The position numbers and the translations under genes were made by a program. DNA of 64,000 bases from Anditalea andensis (GTDB lineage: Bacteria > Bacteroidota > Bacteroidia > Cytophagales > Cyclobacteriaceae): contig NZ_JMIH01000022.1 of NCBI RefSeq assembly GCF_000714815.1, positions 62,001-126,000 on the forward strand, read 5' to 3'. The notes beneath the pieces are model-generated. The model saw nothing but the letters and a program-made list of their open reading frames with translations, was not told the origin of the DNA and did no database searches. Position 1 is the first letter of the stretch, and each line of letters begins with the position of its first letter. Below, one piece after another: positions 35,168 through 45,255 of this stretch.

Positions 35168-35926
35168 TTATCTTCTTAATCGGTCATATCGGTCTGCTAC
35201 CTGGTTCCAGTCAACTACATTCCACCAGTTGGATATATATTCCCCCCTCTCATTTTGATAATTGAGGTAATAGGCATGTTCCCAGACATCTATGCCCATA
35301 AGAGGAATGCCCTTAAAATCAACATCGTTCATTAATGGGTTGTCTTGGTTTGGGGTAGAGCCAATAGCCAGAGACTGGTTATTGTCAATCACCAGCCATG
35401 CCCATCCGGATCCAAACCTATCTTTAGCTTCTTCTTCAAATTTGCTTACAAATTCATCGAAGCTTCCAAAAGATTCATTTATAGCCTCGGCTAGTTCACC
35501 TTGAGGTCTCCCTCCTCCATCGGGACTCATGATTTTCCAAAAAAGTTCATGATTATAATGGCCTCCACCGTTGTTACGCATTTTAGTGGAATACCTGCTG
35601 ATGTTCATCATGACTTCCTCTAGCGGTTTGTCCATATCTACATTCTCCTCATCGGCAGCCTCTCTCAACTTTTCAGCGTAACTACTGGCGTGCTTGTTAT
35701 AATGAATATTCATTGTTTCGGCATCTATGTGCGGTTCTAATGCAGCATAATCATATGGCAAATCAGACTGGGTAAATCCGGTCCGAAGATTATCTAATAC
35801 AGTGTCTTTATCTGGACCTGAAGAGCAGGCAAAGAGCGCTGAGCCTATGCCGCTGGTTCCTATACCAATAGCCAGACTCGCTTTGGTGGTGCGGGTGAGA
35901 AAACTCCTTCTAGAAAAATTATTCAT
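35168..35926 (-). CDS. Tat-exported Fe/Mn superoxide dismutase, probable lipoprotein
   Basis: A 252-residue protein. The mature domain (about 55-250) is a Fe/Mn superoxide dismutase, converting superoxide to oxygen and hydrogen peroxide. The metal ligands are in the family segments: His in NIHYNKH, His in GHYNHELFW, and Asp/His in DVWEHAYY. The N-terminus has a twin-arginine signal SRRSFL (5-10), a hydrophobic stretch, and a lipobox-like LFAC with C34. The enzyme therefore acts outside the cytoplasm, probably tethered in the periplasm. Metal preference is not certain, though the GGGHYNHELFW segment is of the Mn-like type. It is monocistronic. Confidence 0.88.
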   Translation of the reverse strand: MNNFSRRSFLTRTTKASLAIGIGTSGIGSALFACSSGPDKDTVLDNLRTGFTQSDLPYDYAALEPHIDAETMNIHYNKHASSYAEKLREAADEENVDMDKPLEEVMMNISRYSTKMRNNGGGHYNHELFWKIMSPDGGGRPQGELAEAINESFGSFDEFVSKFEEEAKDRFGSGWAWLVIDNNQSLAIGSTPNQDNPLMNDVDFKGIPLMGIDVWEHAYYLNYQNERGEYISNWWNVVDWNQVADRYDRLRR

Positions 35927-36126
35927 TTTGTATGTTCAGTTAGTTCTTAAGGTGGATAGTATGATCAATTAACGGGCTTAAATGTCTAAAGTAATAAATT
36001 ATAAGCATAAATAAAATTAACTTTCGGACAATTAGTCCGATATCCTGACAAGTTGCAATAGGTATATGTAACTCAAAGAGCTTGGATTGGTTTTTGAATT
36101 TATATTAAAATGACCAAAAATTATCT

Positions 36127-36900
36127 ATGTTGTTAACGTTTTATAAGTATCAGGGGACCGGGAATGATTTTGTGATGATAGATGACCGGCATCATGTTTT
36201 TGATGATCAGGATCTGCCATTGGTTAATCGATTATGCAATAGAAGGTTTGGCGTGGGTGCAGATGGTCTCATCTTGATTAGAGAACATTCAGAGTATGAT
36301 TTTGAAATGATTTATTTTAATGCTGATGGAAGCCAGAGTATGTGTGGAAACGGTGCACGCTGTGCTGTAGCATTTGCAAATTTCTTAGGTATCATAAAAG
36401 CTAAAACCCGATTTTGGGCCATAGACGGACCTCATACTGCTGAAATAATAGAAGATGAGGTATGCCTGGGTATGAGCGAAGTTAACGGGGTAGCTTCCGA
36501 AAACGAAGAATATTTTGTCAATACCGGTTCTCCTCACCATATCAGATTTGTACATCAACTAGATCACTATCCTGTAGTAGAAGAAGGTGCAAAAATCCGG
36601 TACAGTACTAAATATTCTCCACATGGTACAAATGTAAACTTTATAGAGAAAATCGATGATCGTACTATTAAAGTCCGAACCTATGAAAGGGGAGTCGAGG
36701 ACGAAACCTTGTCCTGTGGTACAGGAGTAACGGCATGCGCTTTGGTCTATGGCATGGCTACCGAACAAAATTCTATTCTTATCAAAACACTGGGGGGTGA
36801 TTTGACTGTTAAGTTTAAAGCAAAGGATCACAATAAATTTACAGAAGTGACATTAAAGGGAAAAGCAATTCAAGTTTATAAAGGTGTACTGACAATCTGA
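36127..36900 (+). CDS. dapF: Diaminopimelate epimerase
   Basis: A 257-residue cofactor-free enzyme that converts LL- to meso-diaminopimelate, for lysine and peptidoglycan. The two catalytic cysteines are C73 (MCGNGARC) and C197 (LSCGTGVTA), in the two mirror-symmetric domains. FYKYQGTGNDF at the N-terminus is typical. A shared transcript with secA is doubtful: 134 bases separate them. Its product feeds LysA and the MurF-Alr branch of cell-wall synthesis. Confidence 0.95.
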   Translation: MLLTFYKYQGTGNDFVMIDDRHHVFDDQDLPLVNRLCNRRFGVGADGLILIREHSEYDFEMIYFNADGSQSMCGNGARCAVAFANFLGIIKAKTRFWAIDGPHTAEIIEDEVCLGMSEVNGVASENEEYFVNTGSPHHIRFVHQLDHYPVVEEGAKIRYSTKYSPHGTNVNFIEKIDDRTIKVRTYERGVEDETLSCGTGVTACALVYGMATEQNSILIKTLGGDLTVKFKAKDHNKFTEVTLKGKAIQVYKGVLTI

Positions 36901-37034
36901 TCAGTGAATGTATTCAAAATACTTAAGTTTGTTTCAAAAATACATAGGGACTAATTACTCAAAAAGGAACGAATAATTTATTATTCTGCTAAAAAGAGAG
37001 TATTTTTAACCCCTGTTTTAATTCGATTATATAT

Positions 37035-40000
37035 ATGTTAGATGCTATAGCAAAAGGACTGGCAAAGGTATTTGGTACCAAGTCAGATAGAGATATAAAG
37101 GTTTTATGGCCTTATGTAGATAAGATTAATGGTGAGTATGCCAAATTACAAAGCATCAGTGATGATGAACTAAGGGCTCAGACCACTGAACTTAAAAGTA
37201 TCATCCAGATTGATTTGGCTGCTTTTGATCAGCAGATTCAGGAGATAAAAGGCAAAATCAGCGAGATGGCTCCTGAACAAGTCCATGAAAAAGATGCGCT
37301 TTTTAACGACATAGAAGCTATCGAAAAAGACAGGGACCAGGAATTAGAGAAGGTGCTGGAAAAAATACTGCCGCGTGCTTTCGCAGTCGTGAAAGAAACA
37401 GCCAGGAGGTTTAAGGAAATTGGAAAACTTACCGTTAAAGCCACTGAACTGGACCAGTCAATGGCAGCACAAAAACCCAATGTGGAAATAGTAGGTGATA
37501 ACGCTATCTGGTTTAATAAATGGATGGCTGCTGGTAACGAAGTCACCTGGGACATGCTTCATTATGATGTGCAGCTAATAGGGGGCGTGGTCCTTCACCA
37601 AGGTAAAATAGCAGAAATGGCCACAGGGGAAGGTAAAACATTGGTATCCACCCTTCCTGCTTATCTCAATGCACTGGCTGGCCGTGGTGTTCATATTGTT
37701 ACCGTAAACGATTACCTTGCAAAAAGGGATAGTGAGTGGAATGCCCCGTTATTTGAGTTTCATGGGTTAAAGGTAAACTGTATAGATAAGTTCCCTCCTA
37801 ATTCAGAAGGTCGTAGGCAGGCTTATGCCAGTGACATTGTATATGGGACCAATAATGAATTTGGCTTTGATTACCTAAGGGATAATATGTCAAGGGAAGC
37901 CAATGATCTTGTGCAGGGCAAGCACCATTTTGCCATGATAGATGAAGTGGATTCTGTACTGATAGATGATGCCAGAACTCCATTGATCATATCAGGTCCT
38001 ATCCCTAGAGGAGATGAGCATGAGTTTTATGAAATGAGACCACGAGTATCTACGCTGGTAGATGAGCAGCGTAAACTTGTGCAGGGATATTTGACTGATG
38101 CCAAAAGACTGATCAAAGAAGGAGACCATAAGGAAGGCGGACTCGCGCTTTTTAGGGCATTCAGAGGTATGCCTAAATACAAACCTACCATTAAGTACCT
38201 TTCCGAGCCCGGGATCAGGGTCATCCTCCAAAAGACCGAAAATCATTATCTTCAGGATAACAAACGGCATATGCCAGAAGCGGATGAACCGCTGCTATTT
38301 ACCATTGATGAAAAAACCAACTCGGTGGAGTTGACGGATAATGGCATAGAAGTCATCACCAAGAAAAATGAAAATACAGACTTTTTTATATTGCCAGATA
38401 TCGGTGTTGAAATCGCCGAAATGGAAAAAGATCCTACTATAGACGATAAAGAAAAACTTATCCGTAAAGAGGAGATAATCAAAGATTACGGCGTCAAAGC
38501 ACAAAGGATACATACAGTAAACCAATTGCTGAAAGCATACTGTATGTTTGAAAAAGATACCGAATATATACTCGTAGACGGGAAAGTAAAAATAGTGGAC
38601 GAGCAGACCGGTCGTGTAATGGAAGGCCGGAGATATTCGGACGGCCTGCATCAGGCGATAGAGGCTAAGGAAAATGTAAAAGTAGAAGATGCTACTCAGA
38701 CTTATGCCACCGTCACCCTACAGAATTACTTCAGGATGTACCATAAACTATCCGGCATGACGGGTACTGCTGAGACAGAAGCAGGAGAGTTTTGGGAAAT
38801 TTACAAGCTGGATGTAGTGGTAATACCTACCAATAAAGCCATATCCAGAGATGACAGGCAGGATAAGGTGTATAAAACTGTCAGAGAAAAATTCAATGCT
38901 GTGGCTGAAGAGATACAAGAACTTACTGAACTTGGAAGACCGGTATTGGTCGGTACCACTTCAGTGGAAATCTCCGAAGTACTCAGTAGAATGCTTACCA
39001 TCAGAAAGATAAAACATCAGGTACTGAACGCAAAACAACATGCCAGAGAGGCAGATATAGTAGCGGAAGCCGGTAAACCAGGTACTGTTACGATAGCTAC
39101 CAATATGGCGGGTAGGGGTACCGATATAAAATTGACCCCAGAATCTAAAGCTGCTGGTGGCCTGGCCATAGTCGGTACAGAAAGACATGAGTCGAGAAGG
39201 GTGGACAGACAGCTCAGAGGACGGGCCGGCCGTCAGGGGGATGTAGGTTCATCGCAGTTCTTTGTTTCTCTTGAGGATAACCTGATGAGGCTTTTCGGCT
39301 CAGAGAGGATCGCAAAGTTAATGGACAGAATGGGCTTAGAGGAGGGAGAAGTCATCCAGCACTCTATGATTACCAAATCTATAGAACGTGCCCAGAGAAA
39401 GGTAGAAGAAAATAATTTCGGTGTAAGGAAGAGGCTTCTTGAATATGATGACGTGATGAACTTCCAGCGGGAAGTAGTCTATAAAAGAAGAAAAAATGCC
39501 CTGCTAGGGGAGCGTTTGGAGTTGGACATATTGAATATTATGTACGACGTATGTGCTGATATCATCGAGATGGCCAAAACCTCTGAGGATATGGACAATC
39601 TACGGATGAATATATATAGTTCCCTGGGTATAGATGTCAAATTGACTTTAGAAGAACTTAAGTCTAAAAATGCTGCCTTGCTGACCCAAGACTTATTCAA
39701 GGCAGCCTACCAAAATTATAAAGACAAGAATGAAAGGATTCTGGCTAAGGCCATGCCTATCCTGAAGGATGTCCATCTACAACGCGGTGCCACAGTAAAA
39801 GAGATCCTGGTTCCTATATCTGATGGATTAAAGCAGATAGGGGTGATAGTCAATTTAGAACCTACTATCAATAACAACGGCAGAGATCTCATCAGGGCGA
39901 TAGAGAAAAACGTGACTCTTTCCATAATTGATCATAACTGGAAAGAGCATCTCAGAGATATGGATGATCTGAAGCAGTCAGTTCAGAATGCTGTATATGA

Positions 40001-40406
40001 GCAGAAGGATCCGCTGCTGATCTATAAATTCGAAGCATTTGAGATGTTCAAAAGGTTTGTCGGCAGGCTGAATGAAGATGTGATCTCGTTTTTGGCCAAA
40101 GCTGAATTACCGCAGCAGAATCCAGATCAAGTGAAATCTGCTCCGCTTCCACAGAGAAACCCAGAACCTAAAGTTCAGACCAATAAGGAAGAAGTAGGAA
40201 GTTCAATAGCTGGTAACAGATTGCCATCTGCCAAAGCAACCGCTCAGCCAAGGCAAGTGGTAGTACCCCGTAAGTCAGAAAAAAGCTATGGGAGAAATGA
40301 TAAGGTATCTGTGAGATACGCCAATGGGAGTATAAAAAAAGACGTAAAGTTTAAAAGTGTGGAAGAAGATGTCTCTTCAGGAAAGTGCATCATTATAGAA
40401 AACTAA
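37035..40406 (+). CDS. secA: Preprotein translocase ATPase SecA
   Basis: A 1123-residue motor that drives secretory proteins through SecYEG. Walker A MATGEGKT is near 195-202, with VNDYLAKRD following; the second helicase domain has TIATNMAGRGTDIKL and ERHESRRVDRQLRGRAGRQGD (split here only for naming) near 690-730. There is an insertion around residues 345-450 typical of Bacteroidetes SecA, which makes it longer than the 901-residue E. coli protein. The C-terminus lacks the zinc-binding CxCxSGKx8CH tail. The next gene starts 10 bases later on the same strand. Confidence 0.96.
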   Translation: MLDAIAKGLAKVFGTKSDRDIKVLWPYVDKINGEYAKLQSISDDELRAQTTELKSIIQIDLAAFDQQIQEIKGKISEMAPEQVHEKDALFNDIEAIEKDRDQELEKVLEKILPRAFAVVKETARRFKEIGKLTVKATELDQSMAAQKPNVEIVGDNAIWFNKWMAAGNEVTWDMLHYDVQLIGGVVLHQGKIAEMATGEGKTLVSTLPAYLNALAGRGVHIVTVNDYLAKRDSEWNAPLFEFHGLKVNCIDKFPPNSEGRRQAYASDIVYGTNNEFGFDYLRDNMSREANDLVQGKHHFAMIDEVDSVLIDDARTPLIISGPIPRGDEHEFYEMRPRVSTLVDEQRKLVQGYLTDAKRLIKEGDHKEGGLALFRAFRGMPKYKPTIKYLSEPGIRVILQKTENHYLQDNKRHMPEADEPLLFTIDEKTNSVELTDNGIEVITKKNENTDFFILPDIGVEIAEMEKDPTIDDKEKLIRKEEIIKDYGVKAQRIHTVNQLLKAYCMFEKDTEYILVDGKVKIVDEQTGRVMEGRRYSDGLHQAIEAKENVKVEDATQTYATVTLQNYFRMYHKLSGMTGTAETEAGEFWEIYKLDVVVIPTNKAISRDDRQDKVYKTVREKFNAVAEEIQELTELGRPVLVGTTSVEISEVLSRMLTIRKIKHQVLNAKQHAREADIVAEAGKPGTVTIATNMAGRGTDIKLTPESKAAGGLAIVGTERHESRRVDRQLRGRAGRQGDVGSSQFFVSLEDNLMRLFGSERIAKLMDRMGLEEGEVIQHSMITKSIERAQRKVEENNFGVRKRLLEYDDVMNFQREVVYKRRKNALLGERLELDILNIMYDVCADIIEMAKTSEDMDNLRMNIYSSLGIDVKLTLEELKSKNAALLTQDLFKAAYQNYKDKNERILAKAMPILKDVHLQRGATVKEILVPISDGLKQIGVIVNLEPTINNNGRDLIRAIEKNVTLSIIDHNWKEHLRDMDDLKQSVQNAVYEQKDPLLIYKFEAFEMFKRFVGRLNEDVISFLAKAELPQQNPDQVKSAPLPQRNPEPKVQTNKEEVGSSIAGNRLPSAKATAQPRQVVVPRKSEKSYGRNDKVSVRYANGSIKKDVKFKSVEEDVSSGKCIIIEN

Positions 40407-40416
40407 TTTGGCCAAT

Positions 40417-40959
40417 ATGAAGAAGATTCTTTCAATAGTTTTAATCGCAGCTATGGCATCCAGTTGTGCAGCAGTAAAGAAAAGACCAGTAGAGGAATAT
40501 AAAAACTATGAAGAAAATCTTTCCGAAACGCGGCATACCTTTCCGAGCCTACCAGAACCCGGTGCGATGGCCACTGGTCCAAGTGCAGGGGCTGGAGCTG
40601 GTAATCCTGTTAACAGTCAATTGGATGAAGCGGTGGAGAATTTCATCCGAAATAACAAAGCTGAAAGGCACTATAGTGGCTTTACCATACTCGTATACAG
40701 TGGAGTAGATAGAGAAAGGGCATTTGAAACCAGGAACATCTTGTATAGTGAATATCCGGATATTAAAGCTTTTATGGAATATCAGCAACCTAGGTACCTG
40801 GTGAAAGTGGGCAGATATATCAATAGAATAGAAGCGCAGTCACAATACAATAAAATAAAAGATAAATTCCCAACTACCCGGATTATTCAGGATCGCTTTG
40901 AGCGGGCTGAGTCAAATGATGGGGATTTAGAGGAACCAATAAGAAATAATGAAGAATAG
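40417..40959 (+). CDS. SPOR-like lipoprotein
   Basis: A 180-residue envelope protein. The ATG at 40417 is chosen over the in-frame TTG at 40408 because it gives a normal lipoprotein signal (MKKILSIVLIAAMASSC). After a flexible region rich in Pro, Gly and Ala, residues about 90-160 resemble a SPOR fold: FTILVYSGVDRERAFE, LVKVGRYINRIEAQ and FPTTRII. SPOR domains bind denuded peptidoglycan glycan strands. It overlaps the M20 gene by 11 bases and follows secA, so secA, this gene and the hydrolase may form an operon. Confidence 0.75.
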   Translation: MKKILSIVLIAAMASSCAAVKKRPVEEYKNYEENLSETRHTFPSLPEPGAMATGPSAGAGAGNPVNSQLDEAVENFIRNNKAERHYSGFTILVYSGVDRERAFETRNILYSEYPDIKAFMEYQQPRYLVKVGRYINRIEAQSQYNKIKDKFPTTRIIQDRFERAESNDGDLEEPIRNNEE

Positions 40960-42133
40960 GATTAAAGAACTTTCAAAAGCTTATAAAGAAGAAGTGATTC
41001 AAAACAGGAGGCACCTACATGCTCATCCTGAACTATCCTTTGAAGAATATGCCACCAGCGCATTTGTCGAGAAGCAATTACGCTCCTATGGTATCGAAGA
41101 TATAGTGAAAAAGGCGGACACCGGTCTTGTAGTGCTGATAAAAGGTAAAAATCCTGAAGTGAAAACCATAGCGCTCCGTGGTGATATGGATGCTTTGCCC
41201 ATAACTGAAACAAATGAGGTCACCTATAAATCTACCAATCCAGGGGTCATGCATGCCTGTGGTCATGATGTACACACAGCTTCTCTTTTGGGAGTAGCCA
41301 GAATCCTGCAGGAGGTAAAGGAGGATTTTGCAGGTACGGTGAAACTTATATTTCAGCCTGGGGAGGAGTTGGTTCCGGGTGGGGCATCGTTGATGATTAA
41401 AGATGGAGCACTCGAAAACCCAAAACCTGCTTCTATTATTGGTCAACATGTCATGCCACTGATAGATGTTGGTAAAGTGGGTTTTCGAAAAGGGATGTAT
41501 ATGGCCAGCACCGATGAACTCTATCTTACCGTGAAGGGAAAGGGGGGACATGGAGCTATGCCTGAAAATATTATTGATCCGGTATTGATCAGTGCGCATA
41601 TCATTGTAGCCCTACAACAGGTGGTGAGCAGAAGGGCCAGCCCTAAGACTCCATCCGTATTGTCTTTTGGTAAAGTAGAGGCTATGGGTGCCACCAATAT
41701 CATTCCCAATGAAGTAAACATACAGGGTACTTTCAGGACCCTGGACGAAAAGTGGAGAAAAGAGGCACATACCGCTATGGTCAAGATAGCTACCGGAATA
41801 GCTGAAGGTATGGGAGGCTCAGTAGATTTTGAAGTAAGGAACGGGTATCCATATTTGATCAACGAACCTGAATTAACTGGCCGTGCCCAGGAAGCAGCGA
41901 TAGACTACCTAGGAAAAGAAAATGTAGAAGACCTCGATATATGGATGGCTGCTGAAGATTTTTCTTATTATACCCACCAGATGCCGGGTTGCTTTTACAG
42001 ATTAGGGATTAGAAATGAAGCTAAAGGCATAACAGCAGGTGTGCATACGCCAAACTTTAATATAGATGAAGATGCTTTGGAAGTGGGAGCTGGGCTGATG
42101 GCTTATATAGCCTTATGTGAATTAAAGGCTTAA
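40949..42133 (+). CDS. M20 family amidohydrolase (hippurate/N-acyl amino acid hydrolase-like)
   Basis: A 394-residue zinc metallopeptidase-fold enzyme that probably removes an acyl group from an N-acylated amino acid or diaminopimelate. Metal-binding C104, H106 in ACGHDVH and E139/E140 in PGEE, GHGAMP and the C-terminal HTPNF histidine are present, so it looks active. The M20D-type dimerisation domain is near 185-300. It starts inside the SPOR-like gene (11-base overlap). Its stop overlaps the stop of the convergent gene at 42130 by 4 bases. The exact substrate cannot be read. Confidence 0.88.
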   Translation: MKNRIKELSKAYKEEVIQNRRHLHAHPELSFEEYATSAFVEKQLRSYGIEDIVKKADTGLVVLIKGKNPEVKTIALRGDMDALPITETNEVTYKSTNPGVMHACGHDVHTASLLGVARILQEVKEDFAGTVKLIFQPGEELVPGGASLMIKDGALENPKPASIIGQHVMPLIDVGKVGFRKGMYMASTDELYLTVKGKGGHGAMPENIIDPVLISAHIIVALQQVVSRRASPKTPSVLSFGKVEAMGATNIIPNEVNIQGTFRTLDEKWRKEAHTAMVKIATGIAEGMGGSVDFEVRNGYPYLINEPELTGRAQEAAIDYLGKENVEDLDIWMAAEDFSYYTHQMPGCFYRLGIRNEAKGITAGVHTPNFNIDEDALEVGAGLMAYIALCELKA

Positions 42134-43539
42134 TTTTTAGTGGCTCTTAATTTGTAAATACCCTCATTTTCTTCTATATATAGCGCTTCCAAAGCAGGTA
42201 TCCGAATCAATAATGATCTGAAAACTCCTTCCTCATCTATAATATATTGTGGCTTTTCATTGCTGAACTGAAGATAGGTATTGGTCATATCGTTATAATC
42301 CTCAAAATCTGCCAAAATCCTTTTTGAGAGATTAAAATTTAAAAACGGAGTGACTAAGTTAGCATCCTTATAATAACCTATATCTGACCCTAAAACCACT
42401 ATAGATTTACCATTGAAATAGTCATATTTCTTATTGGCATTAATAGCATAGGTATAAATTGATTCGGTATTAAATTTATAGAGGGTCCATGCATATCCTA
42501 CCAACGGGACTATGATCACAAATCCATAAAAAAATGATTTTAATACTACCTTCTTCTCTACGTATATGAAAATCTGGGTGATAAAGTAGGTCAGTCCAGG
42601 TAGCAAAACGACCAGTTGGTACGGATTTTTTCGATTGGCTAAAAACAGGGCCAGTATGGCAAATAGTAAAAATATTAGCATGATTTGCTGCTGTTTTTGC
42701 TGGTTTACGGTGTGCCTCTGAAGCACTGAACTCATAAAGAACCCACTTAATGCAAATCCTATAGGGACTATAAAAAGAATGAGAATATCCCAATAAGACA
42801 CATATTGGTAAGTGTCTATGATACGGGTGGCAAAGATAAATTCTAAAATAAAATCCTGAAGCCCGTCAATCCAAAAATAATATAATGATACCAGTGCTAT
42901 AGGTTGTAAATACCCCACCAGTGATAGTATAAGCTGATGAAAATTAAATCCACTGACTATAATCCCTGTTACAATCAAAAATGGTAAGAAAAACACCAAA
43001 GGTAAATGGAAGCATACTGCTATACCTCCAAATATGCCTACCATCAGAACAGATTCCGTACTGTCCTGATTAAGTAAGGTAAGACTGAACAGCCTTCCCA
43101 GTGAAAGGATAACAAAAGTAGTACCAAGCAAAGCCGGAGATAGGGTAAGAAAATCAAATGATAGGTGAAATAATACTGCCATCACCATCGCTGGAAGATA
43201 GGTGTTATCATCAAATGATCTGTATTTTATGAAAAGATGGTTCACATACATGATCTGAAAAAGCATGACCATTCCTGCCAGCACCTGGTAAGCCAGTAAA
43301 GAACGGCCGAACAAAGAATCTAACAGCCAATATATGCCCACAGAATATGGTCCATTATCATCTATGATTTCCACATACATATTATGGCCAGCTGACATGC
43401 GCTCACCGGTCAGCATCCACATTAATTCTGGTGCCAGCAGCGGTATATCCATTAATATATAGGGTAACCTTAGTACCCCTATCAGTAGGATGATTCCTAT
43501 AATCCGGAAAGGGTCATTGACTTTAAAAAAACTTAACAA
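42130..43539 (-). CDS. Polytopic membrane protein (DUF6427/GT-C-like)
   Basis: A 469-residue inner-membrane protein with at least 9-10 hydrophobic segments up to about residue 355, then a soluble end (360-469). The start LSFFKVNDPFRIIGIILLIG and the following LDIPLLAPELMWM-type loop resemble Bacteroidetes integral membrane proteins of unknown function; GT-C glycosyltransferases have a similar layout. No catalytic Asp-x-Asp or glycosyltransferase signature is clear. The gene diverges from rbfA and converges with the M20 gene, with overlapping stop codons (TTAA). Confidence 0.75.
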   Translation of the reverse strand: MLSFFKVNDPFRIIGIILLIGVLRLPYILMDIPLLAPELMWMLTGERMSAGHNMYVEIIDDNGPYSVGIYWLLDSLFGRSLLAYQVLAGMVMLFQIMYVNHLFIKYRSFDDNTYLPAMVMAVLFHLSFDFLTLSPALLGTTFVILSLGRLFSLTLLNQDSTESVLMVGIFGGIAVCFHLPLVFFLPFLIVTGIIVSGFNFHQLILSLVGYLQPIALVSLYYFWIDGLQDFILEFIFATRIIDTYQYVSYWDILILFIVPIGFALSGFFMSSVLQRHTVNQQKQQQIMLIFLLFAILALFLANRKNPYQLVVLLPGLTYFITQIFIYVEKKVVLKSFFYGFVIIVPLVGYAWTLYKFNTESIYTYAINANKKYDYFNGKSIVVLGSDIGYYKDANLVTPFLNFNLSKRILADFEDYNDMTNTYLQFSNEKPQYIIDEEGVFRSLLIRIPALEALYIEENEGIYKLRATKN

Positions 43540-43605
43540 GTATATTTTTGGTTGAATGATGAGTAAAGAGCAAGCACGAAATTAAACGTTACTCATTTAA
43601 TTCAC

Positions 43606-43613
43606 TAAATTTG
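43606..43613 (+). promoter_or_regulatory. Possible -7 promoter element for rbfA
   Basis: TAAATTTG matches TAnnTTTG and is 19 bases before the rbfA start. The -33 element is not recognisable. Confidence 0.35.
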
Positions 43614-43631
43614 TAACGATAATTATTATAT

Positions 43632-44018
43632 ATGGAAAGTAAAAGACAGCAGAAATATTCAAAATTAATCCAAAAGGAACTGGGGGAAATTTTTCAGAGA
43701 GAAGGAAAGCACCTCGTCGGAACAGCTATGGTCACGATTACCAGAGTACTGATTAGTCCGGATCTAGGAGTTGCCAAAATTTATTTGAGCTTCTTATTGG
43801 CTAATAACAAAGAGCTTTTTGATAAAATCAATGACAGTAAAAAAGAAATCAGGAGGCACTTAGGTATACGTATTGGTAAAAGTGTACGGATCATACCTGA
43901 ACTTGCCTTCTTTTTGGATGAATCCTCGGCATATGCCCAACATATGGACAAGGTAATATCTGCACTGGATATACCGGATGCTGATGAAGAGGAGCAGGAA
44001 GATGATAAGGAGGATTAA
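43632..44018 (+). CDS. rbfA: Ribosome-binding factor A
   Basis: A 128-residue KH-fold protein that matures the 5' end of 16S rRNA in the small ribosomal subunit. The N-terminus begins MESKRQQKYSKLIQKELGEI, the middle has ITRVLISPDLGVAKIYLSF, and the RbfA C-terminal core LGIRIGKSVRIIPELAFFLDE is present with an acidic tail. Length is normal. It is followed after 10 bases by the LolC/E-like permease on the same strand. Confidence 0.95.
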   Translation: MESKRQQKYSKLIQKELGEIFQREGKHLVGTAMVTITRVLISPDLGVAKIYLSFLLANNKELFDKINDSKKEIRRHLGIRIGKSVRIIPELAFFLDESSAYAQHMDKVISALDIPDADEEEQEDDKED

Positions 44019-44028
44019 AAACTAAATC

Positions 44029-45255
44029 TTGAACCTATCTTTTTTTATAGCTTCCCGATACTTCCGCAGTAAAAAAAAGCGGAATTTCATCACCATATTA
44101 TCCCGTATCTCTATGGTAGGAGTAGCGGTAGGTACTATGGCATTGGTGATCGTGCTTTCTGTTTTTAATGGGTTGGAAGATCTTATACGGGGTTTATATG
44201 CATCTTTTGATGCTGAATTAAAAATAGAGGCAGCCTTAGGAAAATCTTTTATAGTGACGGATGATTGGCTGGATCAAATCAGACACACAGAAGGGGTGGA
44301 AGTGCTGACGGAGGTGATAGAGGACAATGCTTTGTTTGGGTATAGGGGCGTACAAAAAGTAGCAAAACTTAAAGGTGTTTCCGATAATTTTCTAGATCAG
44401 GGAAGATTTGATGAAGGATATTTCAGAGGGGACCTGTCCTTAGGGTCCGATACTCAGCCGGAGGCAATATTGGGCATGGGAGTGGCTAATGTCTTAAGGG
44501 TAGATCTGGATAATGAGATGGAGCTGCTTACGGTATTTTACCCAAGAGCTTCAGCACGTGCAGGATCTATAGATCCGAGACAGCTTTATAATCAGAATAT
44601 CATAAGACCTGTAGGATATTTTAGCATTGAAAAACAGTTTGATGATGAATATGTCATCGTTCCTTTATCTTTTGTAAGGGATCTGCTGGAATATGGGGAT
44701 AGAAGGACAGCCCTGGAAATCAAAGTAGCTGATGGATACAGGATAAGAGACGTAAAGAGGTCACTGCGCAACCAGTTGGGAGAAGGTTTTCTGGTCAGGG
44801 ACACGGATGAGCAACATGCCAGCCTGCTTAGAGCCATTCAGATAGAAAAGCTTTTTGTATTTATCACCCTTACATTTATTTTGGCCGTGGCTTCCTTTAA
44901 TATATTTTTTTCACTCAGCATGCTGGCCATTGAAAAGAAAAAAGATATAGCAGTACTTAAATCATTGGGCGCCAAAGATCAGCTTATCAAATCCATATAT
45001 TTGAAACAGGGAGCTATTATAGCATTTTCTGGTGCAGCTGTCGGTCTGTTACTGGGTTTTTTGATTGTCTGGTTACAGGACAGTTATGGTTTGGTTTCAT
45101 TGGGGGTGGCATCATCTATCGTAGACAGTTATCCAGTGAAGATGGTATGGACTGATTTTCTGTTTACTTCACTGAGCGTAGTGACCATTACGTTACTGGC
45201 TTCTTATCGACCAGCCACGATAGCATCCTCAGTCAAGACCATTGATCACCTTTGA
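44029..45255 (+). CDS. LolC/LolE-like ABC transporter permease (TTG start)
   Basis: A 408-residue inner-membrane permease with an N-terminal membrane helix (about 27-47), a large periplasmic MacB-like domain (about 50-260), and a C-terminal FtsX domain with three membrane helices (about 275-400). This is the architecture of the lipoprotein-releasing complex LolCDE. The start is TTG at 44029: the next ATG would cut off the first helix, and the NLSFFIASRYFRSKKK start is typical of the family. No lolD ATPase is adjacent. Lipoprotein sorting is inferred from the family. Confidence 0.85.
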   Translation: MNLSFFIASRYFRSKKKRNFITILSRISMVGVAVGTMALVIVLSVFNGLEDLIRGLYASFDAELKIEAALGKSFIVTDDWLDQIRHTEGVEVLTEVIEDNALFGYRGVQKVAKLKGVSDNFLDQGRFDEGYFRGDLSLGSDTQPEAILGMGVANVLRVDLDNEMELLTVFYPRASARAGSIDPRQLYNQNIIRPVGYFSIEKQFDDEYVIVPLSFVRDLLEYGDRRTALEIKVADGYRIRDVKRSLRNQLGEGFLVRDTDEQHASLLRAIQIEKLFVFITLTFILAVASFNIFFSLSMLAIEKKKDIAVLKSLGAKDQLIKSIYLKQGAIIAFSGAAVGLLLGFLIVWLQDSYGLVSLGVASSIVDSYPVKMVWTDFLFTSLSVVTITLLASYRPATIASSVKTIDHL

